Assembly (NCBI RefSeq): GCF_900188385.1 | Contig: NZ_FZOI01000001.1 | Location: 124,001-188,000, forward strand | DNA: 64,000 nucleotides | Reading direction: 5' to 3' | DNA from: Azospirillum sp. RU38E | GTDB taxonomy: Bacteria; Pseudomonadota; Alphaproteobacteria; Azospirillales; Azospirillaceae | In this document: positions 9,662 to 17,658 of the stretch, piece after piece | Numbering within the stretch: the first letter of the stretch is position 1 | Layout of the letters: each line of letters starts with the position of its first letter | The notes under the pieces: model-generated | Database searches by the model: none | Told to the model about the DNA's origin: nothing | What the model saw: only the letters and a program-made list of their open reading frames with translations | Translations under genes and position numbers: made by a program

Positions 9662-11197
9662 TTGCAGGACAAGCGTAGGACCGATCGCGGGAACGGGTCC
9701 CGGCCCGTGTCGCGGCTGTTTGGCCTGATCGGACACCCTGTCGGGCTGGCCGTGGGGCTGGCGCTGTCTTTGGCCCTGTTGATCCTGGTGGCGGCCCATG
9801 GGGTGGCAGTGCAGGGGCTGATCCCCGTGCCGCTAGTCCCGTCAGGCGGCCATGAATTGCCGGACCTGCTGCGCTGGCATCCGCTGGCCGATATTTTCTT
9901 TTGTCTGGCATTGGGCGTGCTGGTGGCGGTGCTGGCCCATGGGTTGAGGCTGGAACTGGCCACCCGCGCCCAGGCGCGGACACAAGCGGCGCTGGAACCA
10001 CTGGCCGCCCGCATCGCCCAGCTGGAGGCCGAAAAGGCCGAACTGGCCGCGGCGGAGCGCAAATATCGGGACATGTATGAAAGCGCCCTGGAAGGGCTGT
10101 TCATCACCGACACCGAAGGCCGCTTCCTGTCCGCCAACCCGGCCCTGGTCAGCCTGTTGGGCTATGAGAGCGAGGCGGAACTGAAAAGCCGCATCGCCAA
10201 TGCTTCCGCCGACCTGTATGTCGATCAGGAAAACCGGGCGGAGATCACGCGCACCGTCTTGAAGCAGGGCTTCACCGGCAGTATGGAGCTGGAGGTCAGG
10301 CGGCGGGATGGTACCCCCATCTGGGTGGCCCTGACGGCCCGCATCATCCGCGATGCTGCCGGCACCCCCATCGCCTTTCAGGGCGCGGCGCGCGACATCA
10401 CCGAACGCCGGCTGGACCGTCTGGCCCTGGAACAGGCGTTGGCGGCGGCGGAAATGGCCAACCGCGCCAAATCCGAATTCCTGGCCAATATGAGCCATGA
10501 GCTGCGCACGCCGCTGAATGCCGTCATCGGCTTTTCCGAGATTATCGGCACCCAGGCGCTGGGGCCGATGGGCAATGCCAATTATGTTGAATATGCCCAG
10601 GATATTCATGATAGCGGCCTGATGCTGCTGGAACTGATCAACGACATTCTGGACCTGTCGAAGATCGAGGCCGGCAAGAAAGAATTGCAGGAACGGGTGG
10701 TGGATGTGCCCCGCATCGTCCGGGCCAGCCTGCGGCTGGTGCGCGAACGGGCGGAAAAGGGCGGGGTGGCCCTGGAAACCGACATGACCGAAAGCCTGCC
10801 GCCCGTGCGCGCCGATGAGGTGGCGTTGAAACAAATCCTCTCCAACCTGCTGACCAATGCGGTGAAATTCACCAAGGCCGGCGGCACCGTCACCTGTGGC
10901 GCCCGGCTGGGGGAAGGCGGGCGGCTGGAACTGGTGGTACGCGATACCGGCATCGGGATGCGGGAAGAAGATATCGCCAAGGCCCTGGAACCCTTCCGCC
11001 AGGTGGAAGGCAGCCTGTCACGCCAGGCTGGCGGTGTCGGGCTGGGTCTGCCGCTGGTACAGGCGCTGGCCCGGCTGCATGGCGGCGGCTGTCTGGTGAA
11101 AAGCCGCCTGGGCCAGGGCACCACCGTCACCGTCTGGCTGCCCGCCGACCGGGTGCAGGATCAGCCGCATCTGTTCCTGGCCGGCATTGGCGGCTGA
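9662..11197 (+). CDS. membrane PAS-domain sensor histidine kinase
   Basis: 511 residues. Two hydrophobic segments (about 22-44 and 77-97) are followed by a short coiled coil, a PAS domain (about 128-245), HisKA with phospho-acceptor H279 (ANMSHELRTPLNAV), and HATPase_c with N box LSNLLTNAVKFT, G1 RDTGIGM and G2 GVGLGLPL. The start is an uncommon TTG, supported by AGGAA seven bases upstream; no in-frame ATG is nearby. No response regulator gene is adjacent, so it is an orphan kinase. The layout resembles PAS kinases of the PleC/DivJ/CckA neighbourhood of alphaproteobacteria, but the partner cannot be inferred. Confidence 0.9.
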   Translation: MQDKRRTDRGNGSRPVSRLFGLIGHPVGLAVGLALSLALLILVAAHGVAVQGLIPVPLVPSGGHELPDLLRWHPLADIFFCLALGVLVAVLAHGLRLELATRAQARTQAALEPLAARIAQLEAEKAELAAAERKYRDMYESALEGLFITDTEGRFLSANPALVSLLGYESEAELKSRIANASADLYVDQENRAEITRTVLKQGFTGSMELEVRRRDGTPIWVALTARIIRDAAGTPIAFQGAARDITERRLDRLALEQALAAAEMANRAKSEFLANMSHELRTPLNAVIGFSEIIGTQALGPMGNANYVEYAQDIHDSGLMLLELINDILDLSKIEAGKKELQERVVDVPRIVRASLRLVRERAEKGGVALETDMTESLPPVRADEVALKQILSNLLTNAVKFTKAGGTVTCGARLGEGGRLELVVRDTGIGMREEDIAKALEPFRQVEGSLSRQAGGVGLGLPLVQALARLHGGGCLVKSRLGQGTTVTVWLPADRVQDQPHLFLAGIGG

Positions 11198-11503
11198 AAC
11201 CCGCCCCACCTGTCCCAAAAAGCCTCTTGAACGCCAATACCTAACTGAAAGGTTAGGTTATACCCCTGTGCCACGCGCAGTGACAACAGAGTATGACCCG
11301 TTGCATTTAGCAAAGTTTATATTCATGCAATTGCAAAATTCAACAATTTGCATATTGCAATACTTTCCCTTTAGCGTTTCTATCTGGAGACATGCATAAT
11401 TTCAATCGTTTATGGTGTGCCACCCTCTTGGCATCGCAGGTGCAATCCTTCCTCGGCATGAAGGCGATAACGCCTCAGACACACTGAACCGATGGAGCTG
11501 ACC
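11198..11503 (+). promoter_or_regulatory. AT-rich 306-bp regulatory region upstream of secreted protein
   Basis: No gene is seen. From about 11225 to 11400 the composition drops to AT-rich in otherwise GC-rich DNA. It holds a 20-bp dyad (11239-11258), the perfect palindrome TGCAATTGCA at 11326-11335, and the inverted repeat TTGCA-TAT-TGCAA at 11348-11360. A GTTGCA half-site lies at about 11300. These are plausible operators for the next gene. Confidence 0.5.
11239..11258. promoter_or_regulatory. 20-bp lux-box-like dyad
   Basis: ACCTAAC at 11239-11245 and its exact complement GTTAGGT at 11252-11258 are separated by six bases. The 20-bp length and the ACCT...AGGT ends match the layout of LuxR-type boxes. 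It is about 245 bp upstream of the secreted-protein ATG. No luxR or luxI gene is in the window. It could also be a hairpin or an unrelated operator. Confidence 0.35.
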
Positions 11504-11968
11504 ATGCTGAAGACTTTCGCCCGCGCCGCTGTCCTGACCGTTGCCACCGCCGCTGCCTTCGCCGCCCCGGCCCTGGCGCAGAATGCCAACGGCACCATCC
11601 AGCTGCGCGGCAATGTCGCCCTGTCCTGCACCATCGCCGTTACCGACCTGTCGCAGTCGCTCTCCCTGAAGAATGGTGAGAACCAGAAGACGGTCGGCAA
11701 TGTCACCGAGACCTGCAATTCCGGCAATGGCTACAAGATCACGCTGGCCTCCACCAATGCCGGCAAGCTGAAGTCCGGCAATAACGAGATCACCTATCAG
11801 GTCAATTACGACAACCAGGGCGGTGGCCTGACCTCCCAGATGGTGGTCGACCGCGCCAACGCCCAGTTCAACAAGAAGTCCGACCTGAAGGTTACCGTCC
11901 CGGCCTCTGACCAGTACATTGCCGGCGACTATTCCGACACCATCACCGTCACCATCGCCGCCAAGTAA
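11504..11968 (+). CDS. secreted fimbrial / spore-coat-U-like beta protein
   Basis: 154 residues with a clear signal peptide (MLKTFARAAVLTVATAAAF...ALA, cut before QNANG). The mature part is beta-rich and Ser/Thr/Asn-rich, with two cysteines (LSCTI and ETCNS) about 40 residues apart, as in CsuA/B- and SCPU-type pilin subunits, where they form one disulfide. The start at ATG 11504 is preferred over the in-frame ATG at 11492 because GGAG lies six bases upstream of it. No chaperone or usher gene is adjacent, so assembly into a fibre is unproven. A strong terminator follows and an unusual AT-rich control region precedes it, suggesting tight regulation of a possibly abundant protein. Confidence 0.65.
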   Translation: MLKTFARAAVLTVATAAAFAAPALAQNANGTIQLRGNVALSCTIAVTDLSQSLSLKNGENQKTVGNVTETCNSGNGYKITLASTNAGKLKSGNNEITYQVNYDNQGGGLTSQMVVDRANAQFNKKSDLKVTVPASDQYIAGDYSDTITVTIAAK

Positions 11969-12022
11969 GGCGCCCCCGGTCTCCATCGGCCATGCGGCCG
12001 GTGTGCCGCGTGGATCCCTTCA

Positions 12023-12052
12023 CCCCCGTCCCGCCCAGGACGGGGGTTTTTT
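12023..12052 (+). terminator. intrinsic terminator after secreted protein gene
   Basis: CCCCCGTCC at 12023-12031 pairs with GGACGGGGG at 12038-12046 around a six-base loop, followed by six Ts (12047-12052). Confidence 0.9.
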
Positions 12053-12171
12053 CGTGCTGGAAGACAGGGCCAAGCCACATGCCATGCCAAGGGGCGTGAC
12101 CGGGGCCGCCGGATCGCCTATATCCAGTCACCGCTTTGTCATTTGCTGTTGCCGTGTCCGGGGGCCGTTCC

Positions 12172-13254
12172 TTGTCCGATTTTGAACAGAGATTTGGTGA
12201 GCCGCTGGCCCGCGTGATGATGCGCTTTGATGAATTGCGCGACGGGCTGGCCACGGGTGCCCTGGTGGGCGATGCCTTCGTCAAGGCCAGCCAGGAATAT
12301 GCCGAGCTGGAACCGGTGGCCGCCGCCATTGCCGAGATGCGCCGCGCCCGTGCCGACCTGACCGACCTTGCCGCCATGGCGGAAGGTGAGGATGCGGAGA
12401 TGCGGGCCCTGGCGCAGGAAGAACTGGCCGACGCTGAACGCCGTCTGCCGGAACTGGAACGCCAGGTGATGCTGGCCCTGCTGCCCAAGGATGAGGCGGA
12501 CGAGAAGAACGCCATCCTGGAAGTGCGGGCCGGCACCGGCGGGGATGAGGCGGCCCTGTTCGCCGCTGAGCTGTTCGAGATGTATAAGCGCTATGCCGGC
12601 CTGCGCGGCTGGCGGTTCGAGGTGATGGAGATCAGCGAGACCGGTATCGGCGGCTATAAGGAGGCCAGCGCCACCATCACCGGGCGCAGCGTCTTCCGGC
12701 AGTTGAAATTCGAAAGCGGCGTGCATCGGGTGCAGCGCGTGCCGGCCACTGAAACCCAGGGTCGTATCCACACCTCCGCCGCCACCGTGGCCGTGCTGCC
12801 GGAAGCGGAGGAGGTGGATGTGCAGATCGATGAACGCGACCTGCGCATTGATGTGTTCCGCTCCTCCGGCCCCGGCGGCCAGTCGGTCAACACCACCGAC
12901 AGTGCGGTGCGCATCACCCACCTGCCCAGCGGCATCGTGGTCAGCCAGCAGGATGAGAAAAGCCAGCACAAGAACAAGGCCAAGGCCCTGAAGGTGCTGC
13001 GCGCCCGGCTTTATGAGGCGGAGCGCCAGCGGCTGGCCAGCGCACGTGCCGCCGACCGCAAAAGCCAGGTCGGCAGCGGCGACCGGTCCGAACGTATCCG
13101 GACGTATAATTTTCCCCAGGGACGCATCACCGACCATAGAATTAATTTAACGCTTTATGGCAAGATTGACCGGTTCATGGCTGGCGAGATCGACGAGGTG
13201 GTCGATGCGCTGATCGCCCAGGAAGAGGCGGAGCGACTGGCCGAACTGCAATAG
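12172..13254 (+). CDS. prfA: peptide chain release factor 1
   Basis: RF1 reads UAA and UAG and triggers peptidyl-tRNA hydrolysis. The codon-recognition tripeptide is P-A-T at residues 191-193 ([12 protein letters not shown]), which is RF1-specific. The catalytic GGQ is at 235-237 ([18 protein letters not shown]). The start is uncertain: no in-frame ATG exists, and TTG 12172 (giving [12 protein letters not shown], 360 aa), GTG 12154 and TTG 12136 are possible. The first fits the family length and has a G-run seven bases upstream. The methyltransferase gene prmC that normally follows prfA is absent; a thioredoxin-like gene follows instead. Confidence 0.93.
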   Translation: MSDFEQRFGEPLARVMMRFDELRDGLATGALVGDAFVKASQEYAELEPVAAAIAEMRRARADLTDLAAMAEGEDAEMRALAQEELADAERRLPELERQVMLALLPKDEADEKNAILEVRAGTGGDEAALFAAELFEMYKRYAGLRGWRFEVMEISETGIGGYKEASATITGRSVFRQLKFESGVHRVQRVPATETQGRIHTSAATVAVLPEAEEVDVQIDERDLRIDVFRSSGPGGQSVNTTDSAVRITHLPSGIVVSQQDEKSQHKNKAKALKVLRARLYEAERQRLASARAADRKSQVGSGDRSERIRTYNFPQGRITDHRINLTLYGKIDRFMAGEIDEVVDALIAQEEAERLAELQ

Positions 13255-13316
13255 GCGGCCCTGCCGCGGCGTTGGCGACCCTGGTAACACCCTGTCCCAA
13301 ATGGGGAGACACGCCC

Positions 13317-13745
13317 ATGTCCGCCGTACCGCTGTTTTTTGACCAATTTCCCATGCGCCGCGTGACGGCGGCTGAACTGGATGCGGCGCTGGCGGAGGCC
13401 GATGCCCCGCCGCTGACCATTCTGTTCCTCTGGGGCCGCGATTGCCCCAATTGCGATATTGCCAAGCAGGCGATGCTGTCGGCGCCGCAGCGCTTTACCT
13501 GGCCGGAGGTGCGCTGGCTGCAGGATAATGTCTATGACGACCTAGACATGGCGCACCGGTTCGCCCTGCACGGCATCCCGGTCTTCTTCGTCTTTCGGGG
13601 GGCCAAGCTGATGGGCCGCATCACCAGCTGGCCCGGTCTGGGGGAATTCACCCAGGCCATCGGGCGGCAGATTGCCGCTTTGGGTGCCCATCCGCCCGCC
13701 AGCCATGATGGGCACCGGCCCTATCTGACCCTGGTGAAAGGATAG
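13317..13745 (+). CDS. thioredoxin-like protein with CPNC active site
   Basis: A 142-residue cytoplasmic thioredoxin-fold protein. The redox motif is C-P-N-C in WGRDCPNCDIAKQAM, rather than the CGPC of thioredoxin, and the cis-proline loop is GIPVFFVF. The N-terminus is about 30 residues longer than thioredoxin. The start at ATG 13317 has GGGGAGA seven bases upstream. It follows prfA by 62 bp and is probably co-transcribed with it. CPNC suggests a different redox potential and client from Trx1; the client is unknown. Confidence 0.8.
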   Translation: MSAVPLFFDQFPMRRVTAAELDAALAEADAPPLTILFLWGRDCPNCDIAKQAMLSAPQRFTWPEVRWLQDNVYDDLDMAHRFALHGIPVFFVFRGAKLMGRITSWPGLGEFTQAIGRQIAALGAHPPASHDGHRPYLTLVKG

Positions 13746-13813
13746 GCAGACATACGGCTGAAATCCCGCTAAGATGGTGAATGGCAGATGCCACACAGCC
13801 AAAGAGGGTAACC

Positions 13814-14140
13814 ATGTCCGGTCAGCCGGTTAATGCGCAGATCACCGATGCCGTGACGCAGAGCAATGTGAAGGTGGTGGGGGACGCCCCCGCCGTGGCG
13901 TTGGGCAGCCTCTCTCAGGTCGAGGCCCATTCCACCGGCATCCAGTTTGAAAATGCCGCCAGCGCGCAGCAGAACATGCAGATCCCGATGGACACCATGG
14001 GCGTCACGGAGATTTACAGCATTGATAAGGCAGCAGCCGCTGCGGCGACCGAAAGGGTGGCGCAGACCGGGGTTGCCGATAACCTGACCAGCCTGCTGAC
14101 TGTGTTGAATGCCTTCAAAGGGGGCAACGGCCAGTCCTGA
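13814..14140 (+). CDS. rebB: RebB family R-body protein
   Basis: 108 residues with the RebB-family signature NAQITDAVTQSNVKVVGDAPAVALGSL near the N-terminus and MGVTEIYSID about residues 60-70. Reb proteins polymerise into R-bodies, ribbon coils that unroll abruptly and, in Caedibacter, rupture the host membrane system. The start at ATG 13814 has GAGGG five bases upstream and gives the usual short N-terminus. Reb genes normally come in clusters of several paralogues, and only this one is present here. The C-terminal part (TGVADNLTSLLTVLNAFKGG) is less conserved. Its function in a free-living bacterium is unknown. Confidence 0.82.
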   Translation: MSGQPVNAQITDAVTQSNVKVVGDAPAVALGSLSQVEAHSTGIQFENAASAQQNMQIPMDTMGVTEIYSIDKAAAAAATERVAQTGVADNLTSLLTVLNAFKGGNGQS

Positions 14141-14190
14141 GAGTCTGTCCGGAAAGTTATCCAGACTTTCGAAACCTTGCCCGTTCTCCA

Positions 14191-14263
14191 CCGTCATTCC
14201 CGCGAAGGCGGGAATCCAAAATCCGAGCTGTCGTATGGATTCCCGCCTTCGCGGGAATGACGG
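14191..14263. repeat. 28-bp inverted repeat (REP-like palindrome 1)
   Basis: Perfect 28-bp arms at 14191-14218 and 14236-14263 around a 17-base spacer. Each arm contains its own hairpin, ATTCCCGCGAAGGCGGGAAT, and begins with the outer sequence CCGTC. It follows rebB and lies before the convergent lacI-type gene. The core is shared with the repeats at 42986, 49649 and 57927. Confidence 0.85.
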
Positions 14264-14319
14264 TTAAGAGATTGGAAAAGAAATAAAAGTTCTTGGACGA
14301 ACTTTGAGGCCGGGCGGCA

Positions 14320-15333
14320 TCACGCCGCCCCGCAGGACCGGCGCAGCACCAGTTCGGCCGGCATGGTGGCGGAAGGTGTGTCCTCCCCCTCCATCCGGCG
14401 GAACAGCAGGTCCACCATCACCCGGGCCCCGCGCGCCAGATCCTGGCGCACGCTGGTCAGTGGCGGGCTGCTATAGGCGGCGACGGTGATATCGTCAAAG
14501 CCGATGACGGCCACATCGTCCGGCACCCGGCGGCCGGCGGCGGCCAGCGCCTTCATGGCGGCAATGGCGATCACGTCCGACACGGCGAACACGGCATCAA
14601 AGCCGATACCGCTGTCAATCAGATGGCGCATACTGTCATAGGCCGTATCCAGGGTGAAATGCGCCGGTTCCATCAAGGCGGGATCGGCGGCGATCCCGGC
14701 TTCGGCCAGGGCGCGCAGATAGCCTTCGCGGCGCAGGCTCACCTCTGGCACATCGGCCATGCCCAGAAAGGCGATGCGGCGGCGCCCCTGGCGAATCAGA
14801 TGGCTGACCGCTGTATAGGCGCCGCCGATATTGTCCGACCCGACCGAACAATAAAGCTGGTTGGGCATATGCGCCCCCCAGACCACCAGGGGCAGATGGG
14901 TGCGGGCGGTGTTGTTCAGTGCCTCATGCTGGTCGCTCTGCCCGATGACGATCAGCCCGTCGGTGCGCTGCGACTGGATCAGCCGGTCCAGCCAGCCCGG
15001 CTCCGGCTTGGCCACCTTGCTCAGCAGCACATTATAATCGCGCGCGGTGATTTCATCAGCCAGCCGGCCGAACAGTTCAATGAAGAACGGGTCGGAGATC
15101 AGCTGCCCCACCTCATGCCCCAGCGGGATGACGACGCCGATGGTGCGGGTTTTCTTCAGGCGCAGGTTGCGGGCCTGTTCATTGATGACGTAACCCTGGG
15201 CCTGGGCGATGGCCAATATCTCTTCCCGCTTTGCGGCGGGGACCAGGGAACTGCCCGCCAGCGCGCGGGAAACGGTGGACACCGATACCCCCGCCAGCCG
15301 GGCGATATCCGCCATCTTGATCGGTACTGCCAT
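14320..15333 (-). CDS. LacI family transcriptional regulator
   Basis: 337 residues. The N-terminal LacI helix-turn-helix is clear (MADIARLAGVSVSTVSRAL, about 7-26) followed by the hinge helix, then a periplasmic-binding-protein-like effector domain (TIGVVIPLGHEVGQL onward to AVIGFDDITVAAYSSPPLTSV). The ATG at 15333 has AAGGCGG eight bases upstream. Such proteins repress sugar or nucleoside genes. No sugar operon is adjacent, so the target is unknown. A candidate operator dyad lies in its own upstream region. Confidence 0.92.
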   Translation of the reverse strand: MAVPIKMADIARLAGVSVSTVSRALAGSSLVPAAKREEILAIAQAQGYVINEQARNLRLKKTRTIGVVIPLGHEVGQLISDPFFIELFGRLADEITARDYNVLLSKVAKPEPGWLDRLIQSQRTDGLIVIGQSDQHEALNNTARTHLPLVVWGAHMPNQLYCSVGSDNIGGAYTAVSHLIRQGRRRIAFLGMADVPEVSLRREGYLRALAEAGIAADPALMEPAHFTLDTAYDSMRHLIDSGIGFDAVFAVSDVIAIAAMKALAAAGRRVPDDVAVIGFDDITVAAYSSPPLTSVRQDLARGARVMVDLLFRRMEGEDTPSATMPAELVLRRSCGAA

Positions 15334-15408
15334 GCCTGTTGCCGCCTTCTTCGCGTTCCACCCTTTTTAAACAGCATACAACCAGATCAGGTGGATGTCG
15401 CCGGAAGT

Positions 15409-15434
15409 TACCGATCGCTAGGTCCGATTCGGTA
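15409..15434. promoter_or_regulatory. dyad upstream of lacI-type gene
   Basis: TACCGA at 15409-15414 and TCGGTA at 15429-15434 form a 6-bp dyad with a 14-base spacer, about 75-100 bp upstream of the regulator ATG. This is possible autoregulation. The spacing is wider than in classic LacI operators. Confidence 0.25.
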
Positions 15435-15474
15435 GTTTTATTGCGAAAAATTGCCAGATGATTCTGGAAGTTTG

Positions 15475-16518
15475 CTACCACTGCCAGGTCAGCGCCACGG
15501 CACCATATTGGTCACCCTTATCCTGGGTGGTGAATTCGCGGCTGCGGAACACATGGGTATAGGTCAGGCGCACATCATAAATATTGATGGCGATGCCGGC
15601 CTGCAGGTCGCCGACCCAGAATTTTCGGTCGACGCTGCGGCTGTCGCGGAATGTATTGCCATCCAGGAAGATGTTGCGCGCCACGCCCCGGCCGGACGCG
15701 CCGAAGAACACATACCAGCCGATGGGATGGGCGGCATCCGGTTCAAAGAAGCCGCTGCCGGGCAGCGATGGCTGGATGCGCGCCGGGCCGAAATCGGCCG
15801 GCAGGTGCCAGCCGGCGCGGAACATCAGCCCGGCATCGGCATAGGTGGAGACATTGCCCACCGCCCCGCCGACATGCGGCATCATATCGATGCCGAATCC
15901 AGCACCGCCCAACAGATCCTGCCGCCAGCTGCGCTGATAGGTCAGCACCAGCCCCGGTTCATTATGTAACTGGGTGTCCCAGCCCATGGGCTTGGGCGAA
16001 TCGATCAGCTTATGGATGAATTTCTGCGCCGGCTCCGCCAGCGAGGCCGGGCCGATGACGCCCAGCGTCAGTTGCAACTGGTCCATCCGCTTGTTGTTCT
16101 CATTGATCAGCCCGACCGAGCCATGCAGCCAGCCGGCATAGGGCCGGTCGGTCTGGGGCGGATCGGCGATCTTGATATCGCTGGAGGTGTACATGTTCTG
16201 GCCCAGCGCGAAGACGGCGCGCAAATGGCCATCCTGGGCAAAGAAGGGCACCAGCCGGGCCCAATCCTTGGTCCAGTCCGGCACCCCGTCGCGCGCCGTC
16301 GTCCAGACCGCCTGCACGCCGTTGGTGTAGTGCCGGTCGATATTATAGAACAGATCGTTTTCCAGGATCAGCGTCAGCGTGCCTGTTTCCGCCCCCGCCG
16401 TGGGGGTGTTGATCTGCGGGGCGGCCGGGTCTGCCGGTCCCCTTTGCGCCAGGGCAGGGGCCGTGCCCAGCAGCAGGGCGCAGGACAGGAGGGCGGGCAG
16501 GCGGGGGCGCTGGCGCAT
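15475..16518 (-). CDS. LpxR-like lipid A deacylase family protein (DUF2219)
   Basis: 347 residues with an N-terminal signal peptide (MRQRPRLPALLSCALLLG...ALA) and an outer-membrane beta-barrel ending in the aromatic W-Q-W. LpxR removes the 3'-acyloxyacyl group of lipid A at the outer leaflet. The active-site motifs are present: ILENDLF (N54, D55), DRHYTNG (T65 region) and GWDTQLHNEPG (H185). The ATG at 16518 is chosen over a GTG four codons upstream because GGAAG abuts the GTG too closely. Activity on this organism's lipid A is inferred. It is not in an obvious operon. Confidence 0.85.
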   Translation of the reverse strand: MRQRPRLPALLSCALLLGTAPALAQRGPADPAAPQINTPTAGAETGTLTLILENDLFYNIDRHYTNGVQAVWTTARDGVPDWTKDWARLVPFFAQDGHLRAVFALGQNMYTSSDIKIADPPQTDRPYAGWLHGSVGLINENNKRMDQLQLTLGVIGPASLAEPAQKFIHKLIDSPKPMGWDTQLHNEPGLVLTYQRSWRQDLLGGAGFGIDMMPHVGGAVGNVSTYADAGLMFRAGWHLPADFGPARIQPSLPGSGFFEPDAAHPIGWYVFFGASGRGVARNIFLDGNTFRDSRSVDRKFWVGDLQAGIAINIYDVRLTYTHVFRSREFTTQDKGDQYGAVALTWQW

Positions 16519-16573
16519 GGTCGGCGTCACTTCCGTGATTTTGAGCGCTGTTCAGGTAACGGCAATGCGGGTA

Positions 16574-16600
16574 ATGCCGGTCCAGGGCTATGACCGGCAT
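16574..16600. terminator. hairpin after alpha/beta hydrolase gene
   Basis: ATGCCGGTC at 16574-16582 pairs with GACCGGCAT at 16592-16600 around a nine-base loop, 34 bases past the hydrolase stop. No T tract follows in the gene's direction, so it may act only as an RNA-end stabiliser. Confidence 0.35.
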
Positions 16601-16633
16601 CACTGCACTGCCATCGCAGCAGCGCTGCCGCCG

Positions 16634-17488
16634 TCAGACTTGCATGAACTCCCGCAGCAGGTCGAAGGTTCCCGCCGGCTGGTCGCGGAAGGTGCCATGC
16701 CCGCAGGCGGCAAACCGTTTCAGCGTCGATGTCGCCTTGGGCAGATGGGCGATCAGCTCTTCCGCCGCTTCCCAGGGGGTGATGGGGTCATCGTCACCGG
16801 CCAGCACCAGCACGGGGGATTGCGCCTTGCCCAGGCTTTTCCGGAAATCCATTCCCCACATCTCCCCATCAGGGCCGGAGAAATGTTCCAGCACCTGCGG
16901 CCGGACGATGGAGCGGGCACGCCCGATAATGCCGCCGGGGGCGGGGTTGACCGTGTAACAACCCATGCAGCTGTTGCTGTAGGCGGCCACCTTGTCGGCC
17001 CGCACGTCGGTCCAGAAATCCCGCGCGGCGGCGGCGACATCTGCCCCGGCGCGGCGGTCAAAGGCGTTGATGATCAGGTCCAGCCGCATCCGCGCGGCGG
17101 TGGAAGACAGGATGACCCCCGCCGCATGGCCGGGATGGCGTTCCATATAGGCCTGGGCGACGAAGCCGCCGAAACTGTTGCCCAGCACATAGGGCTTCTC
17201 AATTTCCAGCGCGTCGCAGAAGCCCTTCACATCATCGGCCCATTGCGCCAGCGTCCAGGTGGCGGGATCATCCCCGCCGCTGCGCCCCTGGCCGCGATGG
17301 TCGATATAGATCACCTGCGCCACGTCCGCCAACGCCCCGAAGGCCGGCTTGAAGGAGGCATGGTCGAACCCCGGCCCGCCATGCAGCAGAATCAGGGTCG
17401 GCCGCGCCCGCATCGTCTCGCCATCCGGCACCAGCTTGGCGCCTTCCACATCGAACCAGATCGGCGCACCATTCACCATCACCCGCAC
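16634..17488 (-). CDS. alpha/beta hydrolase, proline-iminopeptidase-like
   Basis: 284 residues with the full alpha/beta-hydrolase triad: oxyanion HGGPG at 36-40, nucleophile S105 in GNSFGGF, acid D234 in GDDDPITP, and base H264 in CGHGTF. HGGPG plus IDHRGQGRS is typical of prolyl aminopeptidases and related hydrolases such as tricorn-interacting factor F1. No signal peptide is seen. The neighbouring divergent gene is a gamma-glutamyltransferase and the next a peptidase-like DUF885 protein, so peptide or amino-acid derivative salvage is a reasonable guess. Esterase or lactonase activity cannot be excluded. Confidence 0.85.
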   Translation of the reverse strand: MRVMVNGAPIWFDVEGAKLVPDGETMRARPTLILLHGGPGFDHASFKPAFGALADVAQVIYIDHRGQGRSGGDDPATWTLAQWADDVKGFCDALEIEKPYVLGNSFGGFVAQAYMERHPGHAAGVILSSTAARMRLDLIINAFDRRAGADVAAAARDFWTDVRADKVAAYSNSCMGCYTVNPAPGGIIGRARSIVRPQVLEHFSGPDGEMWGMDFRKSLGKAQSPVLVLAGDDDPITPWEAAEELIAHLPKATSTLKRFAACGHGTFRDQPAGTFDLLREFMQV

Positions 17489-17658
17489 GGGACATACTCC
17501 TGCAATCGGTCATATTGCCAAGGGGACAGGCTGGCACAGCGCGTTGGGCAGGGCAATGGTTGCAGCACCCAAGGCGGCACCGTAAAATCTGCACAACTGC
17601 TTTCATAATCACAAAAGGGGCACAGCCCCGTCCATGCACAGGGAAGGTTTTTCGGACG

